The notes under the pieces were generated by a model, which worked only from the letters and a program-made list of their open reading frames with translations, ran no database searches and was not told the DNA's origin. Both the position numbers and the translations under genes were made by a program. A DNA stretch of 64,000 nt from Poa pratensis (lineage: Eukaryota > Streptophyta > Magnoliopsida > Poales > Poaceae), in NCBI GenBank assembly GCA_947311845.1, contig CAMZMU010000117.1, forward strand, positions 74,295,042 to 74,359,041, read 5' to 3'. Shown here in pieces: positions 46,191 through 57,553 of the stretch. Within the stretch, counting starts at the first letter, position 1, and each line of letters starts with the position of its first letter.

Positions 46191-47121
46191 AAGAAATTCC
46201 TGTTTCGCGTATGACTGATTTTATCCTCCTCCTTGGTACCCGGTGTACTATGTACTCGTCAACTAGTTTTTTTGTAATTGACAGCGAGATTTCTTGTTTT
46301 TTGTCTGTGACTCTAGTAGCCGGTCGTCCCCAGAAAAAGCGAGGTTGGAAAGACCGGCCGACCATTTGTTGTGCCCAGTGTAGGACCCGTACGGTACAAA
46401 CAAGGAAGTAACAACTCACGAATTAGACATTTCTTCATTTTCCGAAATGAACGACTCGGTCGTATACCCTAAAGATATACGCCAAGCAACATCGTATGTG
46501 CATGGGCAGATATTTTAGTACTCGTAATATACTTTCGTTGTTGCATGGGTGTGTAGTAGTACTATTGTTTGCCAAGTGCTAAGACGACATCCATCGACCA
46601 TGGATACGACCGTGTCGTCGAACAAAAACAAGGCCGGACGTGCGCGCGTTCAGTACGAGGCTACCTACGTACCTCCATCGGCGTATGCACACAAACACTG
46701 ATTCTTCCATTTAATAAGAAACATTGGTTTTTTCATTTAATCAAAATAAACACATTAGTTTTTTTTCCGTTTTTAAGCTGGTTGTCATGCATTGCAGAAT
46801 GTTATCATTGACCAATAATGCCTCCTTCCCATGTTTCTTTAAGAAACAACATGTACAGCGCATACCGCGCGTCTATTAATTGATGGAAGATCTTGGTCAT
46901 GGATGTTCAAGATCGAGAATGTCGCATCCGGCGCTGCACCATTAATAGGAAAGTTGGATGCTACTAGATAATCCATTAAGCGTAGACAGTGTATTTGGTC
47001 ACACTTGGTTGCACTCATGCATAATCTAGAAGGTCTCCTGCTTCCAAACGCAGAAGTACGGTTGGATCTAGACCACCTCCAATATGTTGGAAAGGTATGT
47101 ATAGATAACACAATCGCCTCC
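46191..47121. other. Intergenic sequence upstream of the aspartic-protease-like gene
   Basis: AT-rich with no long ORF. A short tandem (gaaacattggttttttcattt / aataaacacattagttttttt) lies near 46720. Confidence 0.4.
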
Positions 47122-47134
47122 TATATATATATAG
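47122..47134 (+). promoter_or_regulatory. TATA box of the aspartic-protease-like gene
   Basis: Tatatatatatag about 46-58 bases upstream of the ATG at 47180. The spacing suits a short leader. Confidence 0.5.
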
Positions 47135-47179
47135 TGTTAACTAGGGCCTTTTACTGTTGTACGTAGAGATAGAGCAGGT

Positions 47180-48606
47180 ATGGCAGTCGCAGTGACGGTA
47201 GCAATGGCGGCCTCACTTATTTTTCTTCTTCTTCTACCTCTGGACCCGGTGACTGTCGCCTGGGCTGCCATCCCACCGAATCCCAACATCATCAAGTTCA
47301 TGGCCAAAGATGTTCGTACATCCATCAAGGATTCCGCCATGGATTACATGGAGCAGAAGGCGCAGCAGGCCGGCTCCGGCCAGCAGATGGCCAGCGCAAA
47401 GGCAGGCGGCTCCGGCGCCATAGTCTTCGACCTCTCCGTGGGGACTTCGCCGCAGACCCTCCCCGTAGTCATGGACATCACCACCGAGCTCGTCTGGGCA
47501 CAGTGCGTGCCCTGCCCCACGTGCACCGGGTTCACGCCGCCGGCGACGCCCACTTTTCTGCCCAACAACTCCGACTCCGTCGACAGGGTCAGCTGCGCCT
47601 CCAAGACTTGCCAGCGCATGATCCCCGGCGACCACGGCTGCGACCAAGGTAGCGACCTCTGCCGCTACGCGGATGACTTCTACGGCGCCGCCAACACGTC
47701 CGGCTTCCTTATCACCGACACATTCAGTTTCGGGACGAGAACGCCCGTCCCGGACGTGGTGTTCGGCTGCAGCATCGACATCATGGTGTCGGACCTCGCC
47801 GGCGCCTCTGGCTTCGCCGGCTTCAGCAGAGGGCCCCTCTCCCTCGTGTCGCAGCTCGACATCTCCAGCTTCACCTACTTTATCGCGACTCTGGACGACC
47901 CTGCTGGTAAGAGCTTCGTCAGCTGGAGCTGGGGCGCCGACGATGGCCAAGACATCGCCGGCGCCGTGCAGACGAGTACAGGGGCAGCACGCCGCTTCTG
48001 TCAGCAACAGAGAACCAGAAACCTGACTTGTACTATGTCAAGCTTACCGGCGTGCAGGTCGACGGCCAGCTCCTGACCGCCATCCCCGAGGGGACCTTCG
48101 ACGTCCAGGCGGACGGCTCCGGCGGGGTGTTCCTCAGCACCACCCAGCCTGTCACCTACCTCCAGGAGACAGCGTACAGAGTCTTGAGGCGGGAGCTTGT
48201 GAGCAGGTTCCAGTCGAACGGCATGGCTCCAGTGAACGTCGCCGGCGACGTCCGCCACCTGTGCTTCCTCACCAAGGACTTCACCAACGCGAAGGTTCCG
48301 AGGCTCGCGCTTGTGTTCGACGGTGCCGACGCTACGATGGAGCTCAAGGTGGAGAACTACTTCTTGGCCGTCGGCGAGCAGACGTGCCTCACCATACTGC
48401 CGGCGAGGTCCGGGTCTGTCCTAGGAAGCCTCATTCAGGCGGGCAGGAACATGACCTACGACATCCGCGGAGGGCAGCTGACGTTCCAGACGGCCACAAC
48501 CATAGGCCCGGCGGCGGCGGGTGCTCAGACGGCGCCGGAGCGGGTGTCGCTCATGATAATGGCAACTCTTCTAGTGTTGTTGCTCGGCCCGAGCAACGTT
48601 CTCTAA
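47180..48606 (+). pseudogene. Nepenthesin-type aspartic protease homologue, single exon, frameshifted, catalytic residues lost
   Basis: Starts with a signal peptide (hydrophobic SLIFLLLLPLDP, cleavage near AWA). Family features: VVMDITTELVWAQCVPCPTC where active enzymes have D-T-G-S, paired Cys in the N-lobe (CASKTC, CDQGSDLC), GFAGFSRGPLSLVSQL, LYYVKLTGVQVDG and FLSTTQPVTYLQETAY where the second catalytic Asp should be. Both catalytic sites are replaced, so it would be an inactive homologue, as are the plant xylanase-inhibitor and 7S-globulin relatives. The end (SLMIMATLLVLLLG) looks like a GPI-anchor signal. A one-base frameshift lies near 47965-47975: the first frame ends at 48076 and the second continues to TAA 48606. 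Sequencing error or pseudogene cannot be separated. Confidence 0.75.
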
Positions 48607-48795
48607 CGTGCGCGAGATCACCGTCCATTTCTGTTTGAGATTCGTGCATGCGCCTCCCACCAGTCACCCCTCCATGTGTTTGAGAAGGGATCATTTGACG
48701 CGCCATTTTTTTGCGCTTTTTTTTTTTTTTCTTATGTAACATACATAACGTGATATGACTTTTATTGTTCTTGGCTAAATCGTGGTGTGCTGGTC

Positions 48796-48992
48796 GATAT
48801 TGTTAAATCACTGTACCTTGTGAAGCAGAGCATGCTCGGTTTTTCTTCGAAACAGAGGCAAAAGTTTTGCCTCATCGCATTAGCTAAGTAGAAGAGAATT
48901 GCACAGTTAATTGGCGAGTAACCGGGCTAAAACGGGCTAAAAAGTAGATATTGTTAAATCACGGTACCTAGTAAAGCAGAGCTCGCTCGGTA
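48796..48992 (+). repeat. Two-unit direct repeat 3' of the protease-like gene
   Basis: Gatattgttaaatcac(t/g)gt acct..gt.aagcagagc..gctcggt at 48797-48842 and 48946-48992, about 149 bp apart. Confidence 0.8.
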
Positions 48993-49049
48993 TTCCTTCT
49001 GTGAAATAAAGTAAATCTGAATTCCCAAAACTTCAAGCTGAGACACTTA

Positions 49050-50170
49050 TCTTAGAGATACAAATCGACCAAAATAATGTCGCTCACAATGTAGTAGTGT
49101 TTGGCGAGACTAAAGTTCAGCATTTGGAAACTGACAGCATCGAATGGACAGTACTCCCATTCTGAATTTCGATTTTAGTGCTAACTCGTCCATCCATTCT
49201 GAATTTCAGTCACAGTCAATCATCCTCAGACATCCCATGGTTAAAAGCAACAGCATAACAGTGATATGCTCCAGTACAGCTAATATCGCTGACAATGCAA
49301 TGTCTGGATAGACTAGAATTTAGTATTCAGAACCTGCGAGCGCAGAAGGGGTGGAACTTTCTGCTAATTTGAGTTCACTCTGAATTACAGTCACACACCA
49401 TCACCATGGCACCACAGTTCGAAACCACAACGCTACTATGCTCTAACTATAAAAATAACTACGGATAAGAGACTTCCAGGGCCTTGCCGTGTATGCTCCA
49501 GATCAGTGGAACACCATATGTACTTTGCCCCACTATGCATCTACGTCGTTTGCTGAATCCTAAACCACTCTGTAGCTCTTTTGTGATTATGCTTACTGGA
49601 GTATATTTTAAGGCGTTAATGTGAATAATATACCTTCCATGCCATAATTTTCAATTCATCATGAAATTAGCACAATAGCACTGATTCAAAGCTAAAAGTG
49701 CTTATCAACTAGTACAAAATCTACTAGTATAAAAGACAAAAATGAAGAACACTCCATGACTACGGTATTGAGAGGGAAGCATAAGAATAACACCACATAG
49801 AATTCTGAAAGCTGCACGCTAAGTCGTTAGGAATAAAAGTCTGAATCAAAGTTCAGAAAACTGACGCGAAGGAAAAAACTGCAAGAAGGCACAATGGGTG
49901 TAACAATCTGAAGTAGAGTTCATAGAACTGCAAGATGAGACAATCACAAAACTTCAACCTGAGAGTCTGCAACCAGAGACTATCGCAGGCACGTGGTTGC
50001 TAACTTGAGTTCATTCTGAATCGCAGCTATACACAGATCACCAAGTTCAAAACTCCACCAACATACCAATGCTATGCTCTAACAGAGATTGATCTAACAA
50101 AGCTAAGTATAGAGAAGAGATGATTCCGGGGCCTTGTGTGCTTTCTGAAGAACCTTGATGAGCCAGTTTG
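49050..50170. repeat. Diverged tandem units in the region 3' of the minus-strand host gene
   Basis: Three stretches share, in order, a 'ctgaat(t/c)(t/a)cagtcaca' type block, 'accatcaccatgg / agatcaccaagttc', 'caac.ctatgctcta(a/ca)' and 'gagactt/gattcc(a/g)gggccttg' (about 49160-49270, 49365-49495 and 50005-50135). Similarity is about 60-75% by eye. It may represent old tandem duplication of intron or UTR sequence. No coding region is recognised. Confidence 0.5.
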
Positions 50171-50303
50171 CTGAACCTCGAACAATTCAGATCACTAACT
50201 GTCACTGACGAATAGAAACATCAGCAAAAGTTGCAGATCAGAACCCAAAAGCCTGCACATGAAAAATGAAAGAGATGAAGAGAAGAATGACAATTACCTC
50301 ACC

Positions 50304-51240
50304 CTAATTCAGATCGCTAACTGTCACTGACGGAACAGTAACCACACTGAGCGCAAGCGACGCCCCAAGGCCGCCGTAGAATCTCCCTCTCCCGTCGGGC
50401 TCGCCCGGAGCACTCCCCGGCGCCGCCGTCAACGCACAGGAGAACGGGCCGCCGCATGAGGCTCCGAGGCGGCTGATCGCGGCCCGCGGCGTGCGGGCAC
50501 GGGCAGCGTGGCGTCTCGCGTCCCTGATCCTGAAGCCCACGACGCCGTGTTGCCCGCAATGACGTTCCTCGCCCACTCAGAGGCAGAGGCAGAGGCAGAG
50601 GAGCCGCGGACGGGAGAAGTGAGGAACCTGTCGAGGGCGATGTCCCTCCGGCGAACTGTTAGTATATATCTCGTGTATAGTTGTTAGGCAAGTCTGTTAG
50701 CAAATCTCCTCAACCGATCATGTGTATCTCGGTTTGGTAGTTGTAGATTGCATCCTTGCCGTGCAAGGCATCCTTGTATTTGTGCTATATAAGCAACATG
50801 AGCTGATCGCCCATTGTGTGGCGTTTCCCTCAACCCTCTCGTTTGCATGGTATCAGAGCTGAAGGTCTCGAGTTCGAGTCCTGGTTTGTGCAATTTATTA
50901 AAAATTGCTGGTAACCCCCCTTGTGTCCAAGTATGAGCCTGTCTTGCGCCATACCTCTGAGACTTGCGCGCCGTCGCTATCTTCCGGTTGCACGTGTGGC
51001 CTCTCCCTCCCCGAGTCACACGTGAGAGGGGTGTTACAGTATATGTGAATTGCACTAGTCTTTCCAACAGTCCTGGTTCTTGGCGCCCTCCGAAGCAGCG
51101 ACGCGGACGGAGCTGTCCACCTCCGAGACGCCCTCCTCGGCACCGGACACCTCGCCGGCGAGAACCGTGGCAGGAGCCTCGCCACCCTGCTCCGTCTGGA
51201 CCTCGGACGTATCAACGACCACGCGGTCGTCTTGCCCCAT
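50304..51240 (-). pseudogene. Host gene, first exon(s), split by an LTR remnant
   Basis: ATG at 51240 opens MGQDDRVVVDTSEVQTEQGG, an acidic Ala/Glu/Val-rich start, to EGAKNQD at 51070. There the LTR remnant (50657-51069) begins. Host sequence resumes at 50656 with VRRRDIALDRFLTSPVRG in the same frame (GAC GTT across the gap), then SSASASASEWARNVIAG. The frame closes by about 50455, though other frames stay open to 50304, near a possible donor (gtgaggtaat). The upstream region (51241-51500) is GC-rich with gttataac near 51397. No family recognised. The gene is interrupted, and codon 61 onward would read into the repeat. Confidence 0.45.
50657..51069 (+). mobile_element. Small LTR element remnant (TRIM-like or decayed Copia) inside the host exon
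   Basis: 5' LTR 50657-50847 (TGTTAGTATATATC...TTTGCA), primer site TGGTATCAGAGC (initiator tRNA-Met type) at 50848-50859, about 170 bp internal sequence, purine tract gagagggg (51024), then a short TGTTACAGTATATG...CCAACA piece (51032-51069) in place of a full 3' LTR. No target duplication is visible. The primer site and size suit a TRIM-type element, but the 3' piece does not match the 5' LTR well. Confidence 0.55.
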
Positions 51241-51952
51241 TGGGGAGTTGCGGATCGATCGGGTTCTTGGCGTGGGACGAAGAGGGAGAAGAAAACGGAA
51301 GCGGGGAGGGTTCTGGAAGAGGATGGAGGGAAGCCGGTTGTTTGAATGAAAGGGTACGGGGCAGAGTGGAGATGGTGGGGAACGGCGCGAGCGGTTATAA
51401 CGGCGACACGAGTTCGTTAGACGGTTACTACTCCGGTGTTCGGCGCTCGGGTGGACCCGGCTCACAGGATCGGGCGGTGGGCCCTGCTCTTCGATCATGA
51501 TTTGATATCCGTTAGTGTCCTCCCCGCGTGATTTTGAGCTCAACACACAGGGTAAATTCACGACATTTGCAGAGTCACTCTAATCACTGCATGCGGATGT
51601 GTTCGTCATGCATCAACAGGAACGACACAATGAGGTGCGTGTGTCGGTGTGTGCGCGCCACATACTGCCCAGGCGGCACGTACGCTAACTACGACGCCAG
51701 CCAGCCGAGCCAGCTCAACGAACATGGCATAACGCCAACCGAGTAGTGGGGTCAGACATCATAAAACTATCTCGTGCCAATTCAACTCCAAGTGATATGT
51801 GAACTACACAAACTGTTTACTTAAATGTACACGCGATGGAGGTGTGTTGCACAAGTTGTGGTATGTACAAACAACATATCTCCATGTACAATGGTCACTT
51901 CGTCGTACATACTATTCACATAGGTGTATTTTTTCTTCACCCACATCTAGTA
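51241..51952. other. Upstream region of the split host gene and flank of the Copia element
   Basis: 51241-51560 is the GC-rich putative promoter and leader on the minus strand. 51560-51952 shows nothing recognisable. Confidence 0.4.
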
Positions 51953-52132
51953 TGGTAATCTAGCAGAAGAGAAGGAAATTAGCACCGAGCCTAGTAGAGC
52001 CTGTAGATTGATTGAATCGTATGTATTGATTGATTGATACACAAGGGATCTATTACATAGTTTATATAGTACATGAGCCAACCGACATAGGGTTTAGGGT
52101 TTGGTATCCTAACCGAACACGTATGACTAACA
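51953..52132 (-). repeat. 3' LTR of the Copia element (180 bp)
   Basis: On the minus strand it starts TGTTAGTCATACGTGTTCGG and ends CTAGATTACCA. A TATA-like tatataaact lies near 52067. The pol stop codon (TAG, 52129-52127) lies inside the LTR. Confidence 0.75.
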
Positions 52133-54302
52133 TCCCCCCGCAGTCTCGACGTCCGGTGTAACAATGTTGAGACTGGATCGAATGTCGGTGAATGGAGCAG
52201 TAGGTAGTCCCTTGGTGAAGATATCTGCAAACTGTGCACTTGTCGGAACATGGAGAACACGCACCTCTCCTAGAGCAACCTTCTCGCGGACAAAATGAAT
52301 GTCGATCTCAATATGCTTCGTGCGCCGATGATGAACAGGATTTGCAGCCATGTAAACGGCAGAGATGTTGTCACAGTAGACAATAGTGGCACGATCAATA
52401 GGCCGATGTAGCTCGGTAAGAAGTTGCCGCAACCAAATGGATTCAGCAACAGCATGCGCAACCGATCTGTACTCCGCTTCAGCTGATGACCTGGAGATTG
52501 TGACCTGCCTTTTAGAAGACCATGAAACAAGATTGTCACCCAAATAAACACAGTAACCGGATGTAGATCGTCGAGTATCCGGGCAACCTGCCCAATCCGC
52601 ATCAGAATAAGCTGTCAAACTTGTTGGAGAAGAGGAGTTAATGCATAAACCGTGATCAAGAGTACCCTGGAGATAGCGGAGTATGCGTTTGACATGATTT
52701 AAATGAGGTAGACGGGGATCATGCATGTAGAGACATGCTTGTTGAACGGAGTAGGATATGTCAGGAAGTGTAAGAGTGGCATATTGAAGTGCACCGGTGA
52801 GACTACGATAGAAAGCGGGATCAGAGACAGGATCACCAGTGGCAGAAAGTTTTGCGCCGACATCAGCAGGCGTGCGAGCTGGTTGGCACTCAGACATACC
52901 AGCACGAGCAATCAAATCAAGAATGTATTGGCGTTGTGAAAGAAAAAGACTATCGTGCGAGCGAGAAACAACAATGCCAAGAAAGTGATGGAGAGGTCCT
53001 AGATCAGTCATGGAGAATTCATTGTTTAGTAAGGAAATTATGTGATTTAAGAAGTGAGTAGAAGAGGCAGTAAGAATAATATCGTCGACATACAATAACA
53101 AGTAGGCAGTGTGCTCGGAGGACCGAAATATAAACAAGGAAGAATCAGATTTGGAGGGCAGAAAACCTATAGTTTGGATGAAGGTAGCAAACCGATGAAA
53201 CCATGCCCGAGGGGCTTGTTTGAGACCATATAAAGATTTGTGAAGAAGACAAACTAGATTTGGAGAGGAAGGGTGTTCAAAACCTGAGGGTTGCTGACAA
53301 TAGACAGTTTCATTAAGAGTACCGTGAAGAAAAGCATTCTTGACATCAAGTTGGTGAATGGGCCAAGAGGAAGAAGTAGCAAGACTAAGAACTACACGAA
53401 TGGTACTTGGTTTGACAACAGGAGAGAAGGTTTCATCAAAATCGATACCGTGCTGTTGAGAAAAACCTCGACAAACCCAACGAGCTTTGTAACGAGCCAG
53501 CGAACCATCAGAGTGAAATTTGTGTCGAAAAACCCATTTGCCGGAGACAACATTGGCATTAGGAGGCCTAGAGACTAGAGTCCATGTGTTGTTTTGGGTG
53601 AGAGCATCGAACTCATCACGCATGGCGGCGTGCCACAGCGGATCGAGAAGAGCACGCTTGTAAGACGAGGGTATAGGTGATAGGGCGGGTGTGGCAGTTA
53701 AATTTAGTTTACGGACAGGAATATGAAAACCACGCTTACCACGGGTACGCATGACATGATCGTTGTGAGGGATTGGAACGGAAACAGCATGAGGAGGAGG
53801 GGGCGGTGATTGTTCGGGTGTAGTGGCAGCGGAAATATCAGTTGAGTCTGGCATGGCAGGGGAAGCTGGAGAATTGTCTGCCGTGTCAGGAGAGGCTGGG
53901 GAATTGTCTGCCGTGGCAGGAGAGGCTGGGGAATTGTCTGCCGTGGCAGGAGAAGCTGGAGATTTGGCTGCCGTGACAGGCGTGGGTGTATGAGTGGGAA
54001 TGGGAGATGGTGATTGTGGGGTTGGTGTAAAGGGAAAAGATCGGTGGTTTTAAGAGATAGAACGTGTTGGGGAGGGTGTAGACTCGACGGAAGAGATAGT
54101 GGCGTAGGGAAAGATGGTTTCATCGAATGTAACATGGCGAGAGAGAATAACACGGCCGGAGATAGAATCGTAACATCGGTAACCTTTGTGATCATCAGAG
54201 AGCCCGAGATAAACGCATGGAAGAGATCTGGGATCTAATTTGTGATTGGTAGTGGCGGTGATGTTGGGAAAACAAAGGCATCCAAAGACACGTAGTGAGG
54301 AG
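52133..54302 (-). pseudogene. Copia reverse transcriptase-RNase H
   Basis: The frame is open from 54049 to 52127; a TAA at 54052-54050 cuts it from upstream pol. RT motifs: WKWVFRHKF-like VSGKWVFRHKF, QLDVKNAFLHGTL (first catalytic Asp), KSLYGLKQAPRAWF, and LLLYVDDIILTAS (catalytic pair). RNase H motifs: AYSDADWAGCPDTRRS, ISRSSAEAEYRSVA, VYCDNISAVYMA. All catalytic residues are present, so the RT-RNase H part looks potentially intact although the polyprotein is broken. It ends in the LTR (VETAGGC). Confidence 0.9.
53856..53980 (-). repeat. Four 30-bp tandem units in the Copia pol linker
   Basis: Encodes repeats of about ten residues (PASPATADNS) between integrase and RT. The unit is ctgccgtggcaggagaggct plus ten bases on the plus strand, with small variations. 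Confidence 0.85.
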
Positions 54303-55824
54303 TGATTACCCCCAAGAGCAGGGGATCACTATAGCACCTCTCAATGTGGAAGTAAGGTATCGATCCGCAGGAGCAAGAAGGAAAAGTTATCTATTCCCTA
54401 CAACTAAAGTGTCACAAGGTTTAGTTGATTATGCACTAAACAAGTTTAAGGAGCAAGGTGGTTGATTTGATGGATGGAAGTTTAATGTAACCAAGCAAGA
54501 ATGTAAAAGTGTCCCAATCCTCTTCAATGCAAGAGGACAAGACAAAGGTTTTCTCTTATAGGAACAATGGACATGGGTTCATGGGTTCACTTAATCCTCT
54601 CTCTCTCATCTATGGTGATTATCATGTTATTGATAAAGTACACATAATTGTCATGTTTTAATGGTAGCTTTTATAACGGCTATATGTCCTAAAACACATA
54701 GTTGAAAGAAGTGCTCATTTGTGTTGCTAGGTCACCCTTGTAAGGCTAGCGTGGTTGCTCTCACTCCCACATCATACTCTTTCTTTTTACCCCCAGATAA
54801 AGGATGTTGGACGGTACTGTGTCACTCAATACCTATGCCTTCTGTCACATTGGCCACCCAGTACCCACATACATCATACTTCGTAATGGATAATATTCTA
54901 AACACTAGTGCAATGATTCATATTTCGTGTGTGTGACCACATCTCTCTCATCTATCTACACTTGGTGGTGTCAATCACCTCATGATAAAGATAAACAAGA
55001 CATTATGCATAAATCAAACCATCACATGCATCATAGAATATCTCCAAAGTATGACAAGTCATAAAAGATCCAACACAACAGTAAATGCATAACAAATATT
55101 ATCTCACACCACAATATCCACCTTGGGAATTACGTAGATGACCGTAATCATGTTCAGCAGCTCATACGGTACTAATTAGTGAAGCTCAAAGAGAGGAGAG
55201 ATACATAAGTTACCACCACAAACCCAAATCCAGGGGGTGGACTACTCCCCCTTCATCATGGAGACGGTGGAGAAGTCGTTGGAGAAGGTGGAGACCACCC
55301 CGGCAGCGCCCCGCCGGAGTTTTCCCCCTCCAATCTGCAGCTCCTGATCTCCGTTTCGGTGTTTCTGTGTTTGTGCGGCGCTTCTTCCAGAGAACGTCGG
55401 GGGACCTTTTTTATAGGCGTTTTTAGGTCAAGACGATGTCGGTGGAGAAAAGATCAAAGGCAACGGAGCCACGAGGCCCTAATGGGTGGGTCCCACGCGG
55501 CTACAGTACCAGGCCGCGTGGGCCCCCCTCGTTTGGCCCTCGAGCCTCCGTTTGCTCGCTTCCTTCGCCCACAGGTCTTCTTCCTTCCAAATATTGACGC
55601 CCATAAATTTCCAGGTGATTTCGTTGACGTTTGGGTCCCTGAAACATTAAAAATAAGAAAACGGGGTTTTCTGCCTGTGCAGGGTTAATTCCATAAAAAT
55701 AGGAAATAAATGAATATTCCCAAAAATCATTATAAAACATTGATATAACCCTTATATGATGCAAATATGATTGGAATATAAGCAATTAAAGTGCAAAGTT
55801 CATGTATGCATTTTACATGCATCA
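54303..55824 (-). mobile_element. Solo LTR of the Athila-type family seen at 3307-4847
   Basis: On the minus strand it begins TGATGCATGTAAAATGCAT and ends ...GGGGGTAATCA. It is flanked by the 5-bp target duplication aggag (54298-54302 and 55825-55829). No internal element sequence is present, so it is the product of LTR-LTR recombination. It inserted in the Copia integrase and is in opposite orientation to the 3' LTR at 3307. Confidence 0.95.
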
Positions 55825-56610
55825 AGGAGTAATCAGGGTGGTGGAGAAAAATAGATTGGAACGATGTAGACAAGGGACAAGTTTTGGTAGGTCGGATGTT
55901 AAGTAAATAGGTGGCAGTGCGGAGTGCTTCAACCCAAAATTTAGTGGGAAGCGAGGCTTGTAAGAGAAGAGTTCTTAGGATGTCATTGATAGATCGTAGG
56001 GATCGTTCGGCCTTGCCGTTTTGAGGGGAAGTGTAGGGATACGAGAAACGAAGAAGAGTGCCTTTAGAGAGAAAGAATTCATGATTACGATTGTTGTCAA
56101 ATTCTCGACCATTATCACATTGTAGAAATCTTATGGGGAGGCCGAAGTGCACAATTGCATATTGATAAAAATTAAGAAAAATTGTGTGAACATCTGATTT
56201 GGCACGAAGAGGAAACGTCCATATGTAGTGAGAATAATCATCAAGAATCACTAAGTAATATTTAAAACCAGAAACACTGGGTACAGGAGATGTCCAAAGA
56301 TCACAATGTAGTAATTCAAAAGGGAAAGAACTAGTGGTGCTAGAGGTGCTAAAGGGCAGCCGAACATGTTTGCCGCATTGACAGGCATTACAAATTGATG
56401 AATCATGAGAAGAACTAGAGCTAGGTATACTAAATTCTTGAAGCATGGAGGAGAGTGTGTTGTTGTTGGGGTGACCCAGTCGACGATGCCAGAGATCAAC
56501 AGAGGCGTGGAAGGCTTGTGGTGTGGAAGTAGACGCGCCATTGAGAGGATAAAGATCACTGGAACTATTGTAGCGAGCCAGGACCGCCTTGGTGTGCAGA
56601 TCCTTCACAG
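55825..56610 (-). pseudogene. Copia integrase (interrupted)
   Basis: Zinc-binding HHCC region: WHRRLGHPNNNTL ... ICNACQCGKHVRLPF. Catalytic core D,D,E: ELLHCDLWTSP, RFLQCDNGREFDNNR, QNGKAERSLRSINDILR. The frame is broken at 55825 by the solo LTR and continues beyond it at 54302 (VFGCLCFPN-like sequence, then YRCYDSISGRVILSRHV). A frameshift near 56610-56690 separates it from the protease part. Confidence 0.85.
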
Positions 56611-56685
56611 ATAAGCCAAAAGGGTCAAATTCTAAAGAGACAGAGTTATCAGTGGTAAATTGCCTAACAGAGATTAGATTTTTGA

Positions 56686-57553
56686 TTAGAGATGGAGCAA
56701 CAAGAATATTGCGAAGTATAAATTGTGGTTAGGATGATGGATATAAGATTGACCAGTACATGTGATGGGAATTGAAGAACCATTACCAACAATTATAGAG
56801 GAAAACTGAGAAGGAGAACAGGATGACAGCATATTCATATTTGAAGACATGTGAGAGGAAGCGCCAGAGTCGAAGATCCAATCCGTACCTTGGTTATCGA
56901 GTGAAAAATTGTTCATGGCAGCTATGAAGGCGGCCTGATCCCAGGCTGGTGTTGGAGCGGTGTACGAGGTCGGGGAAGCCGCTGGAGCTGGTGGCGCATG
57001 TAGATACGGTAGTGCCGGTGGAGCCACATAGCCAGTCGTGTAGACGGGTGCAGGAGGCGGTGCACCGTATGTCGGAGAAGCAGGGACGCCATACATCGAT
57101 GGAGTGATGGCGTGGTAGACATGCTGGGGCAGTCGAACTCCAAGAGGACCAGGCGATCCCGTTGCTGGACGAAGGCCAGGGTTCCATGAGCCTGAGTAAG
57201 CAGGTGGTGCACCGTATGGAGAAGGGGCCGTCCATGGCATCGGCCTAGCCTGAACGAGACCAGTCCAGGGATCATGAGGAGGGCGCCATGCTGACGGATC
57301 ATTTCGCGGTGCAGATGATGAAGAGCTGCCGGTGGAGGCCGTGTTGCGAGGCTGCGGCGGCTTGTAGATGGGGTTCTTGCTGCGGTAATTAGGGCTTGGC
57401 CGCCAGCCCGGAGGTGGTTGCATAGCTGGCAATGGCGCTGGTGTGGGAGGGACGGGCGACACGACAGGCGTAGGGGCGGGAGGCCGGGCGGCTGTGTGAA
57501 AAACCTGAGGACGAGCTGCTTTGCGAGTTTGAGTCGTGGCCTCGAGTTGTAAC
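56686..57553 (-). pseudogene. Copia gag C-terminus and protease
   Basis: A Pro/Ala/Tyr-rich gag linker (PPPGWRPSPNYRSKNP, GAPPAYSGSWNPGLRPATG) leads to the protease WIFDSGASSHMSSNMNML, which retains the catalytic D-S-G. The frame ends at 56686. Its N-terminal part is cut at 57553 by the inserted element. No CCHC knuckle is visible in the remaining part. Confidence 0.8.

Larger units (their letters stand above)
51953..57553 (-). mobile_element. Copia LTR retrotransposon, minus strand, 5' part displaced beyond the window
   Basis: Order on the minus strand: gag/protease (57553-56686), integrase (56610-55825, resuming 54302), RT-RNase H (to 52133), purine tract gcggggggatgt and a 180-bp LTR (52132-51953). 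Integrase before RT defines Copia. It is interrupted by a solo LTR (54303-55824) and by an Athila-type element at 57554. It should resume after the latter, to the right of the window, with gag and its 5' LTR. Confidence 0.9.

Noticed and set aside
47234..48007. 257-codon minus-strand ORF
   Set aside because: Antisense shadow of the aspartic-protease-like exon.
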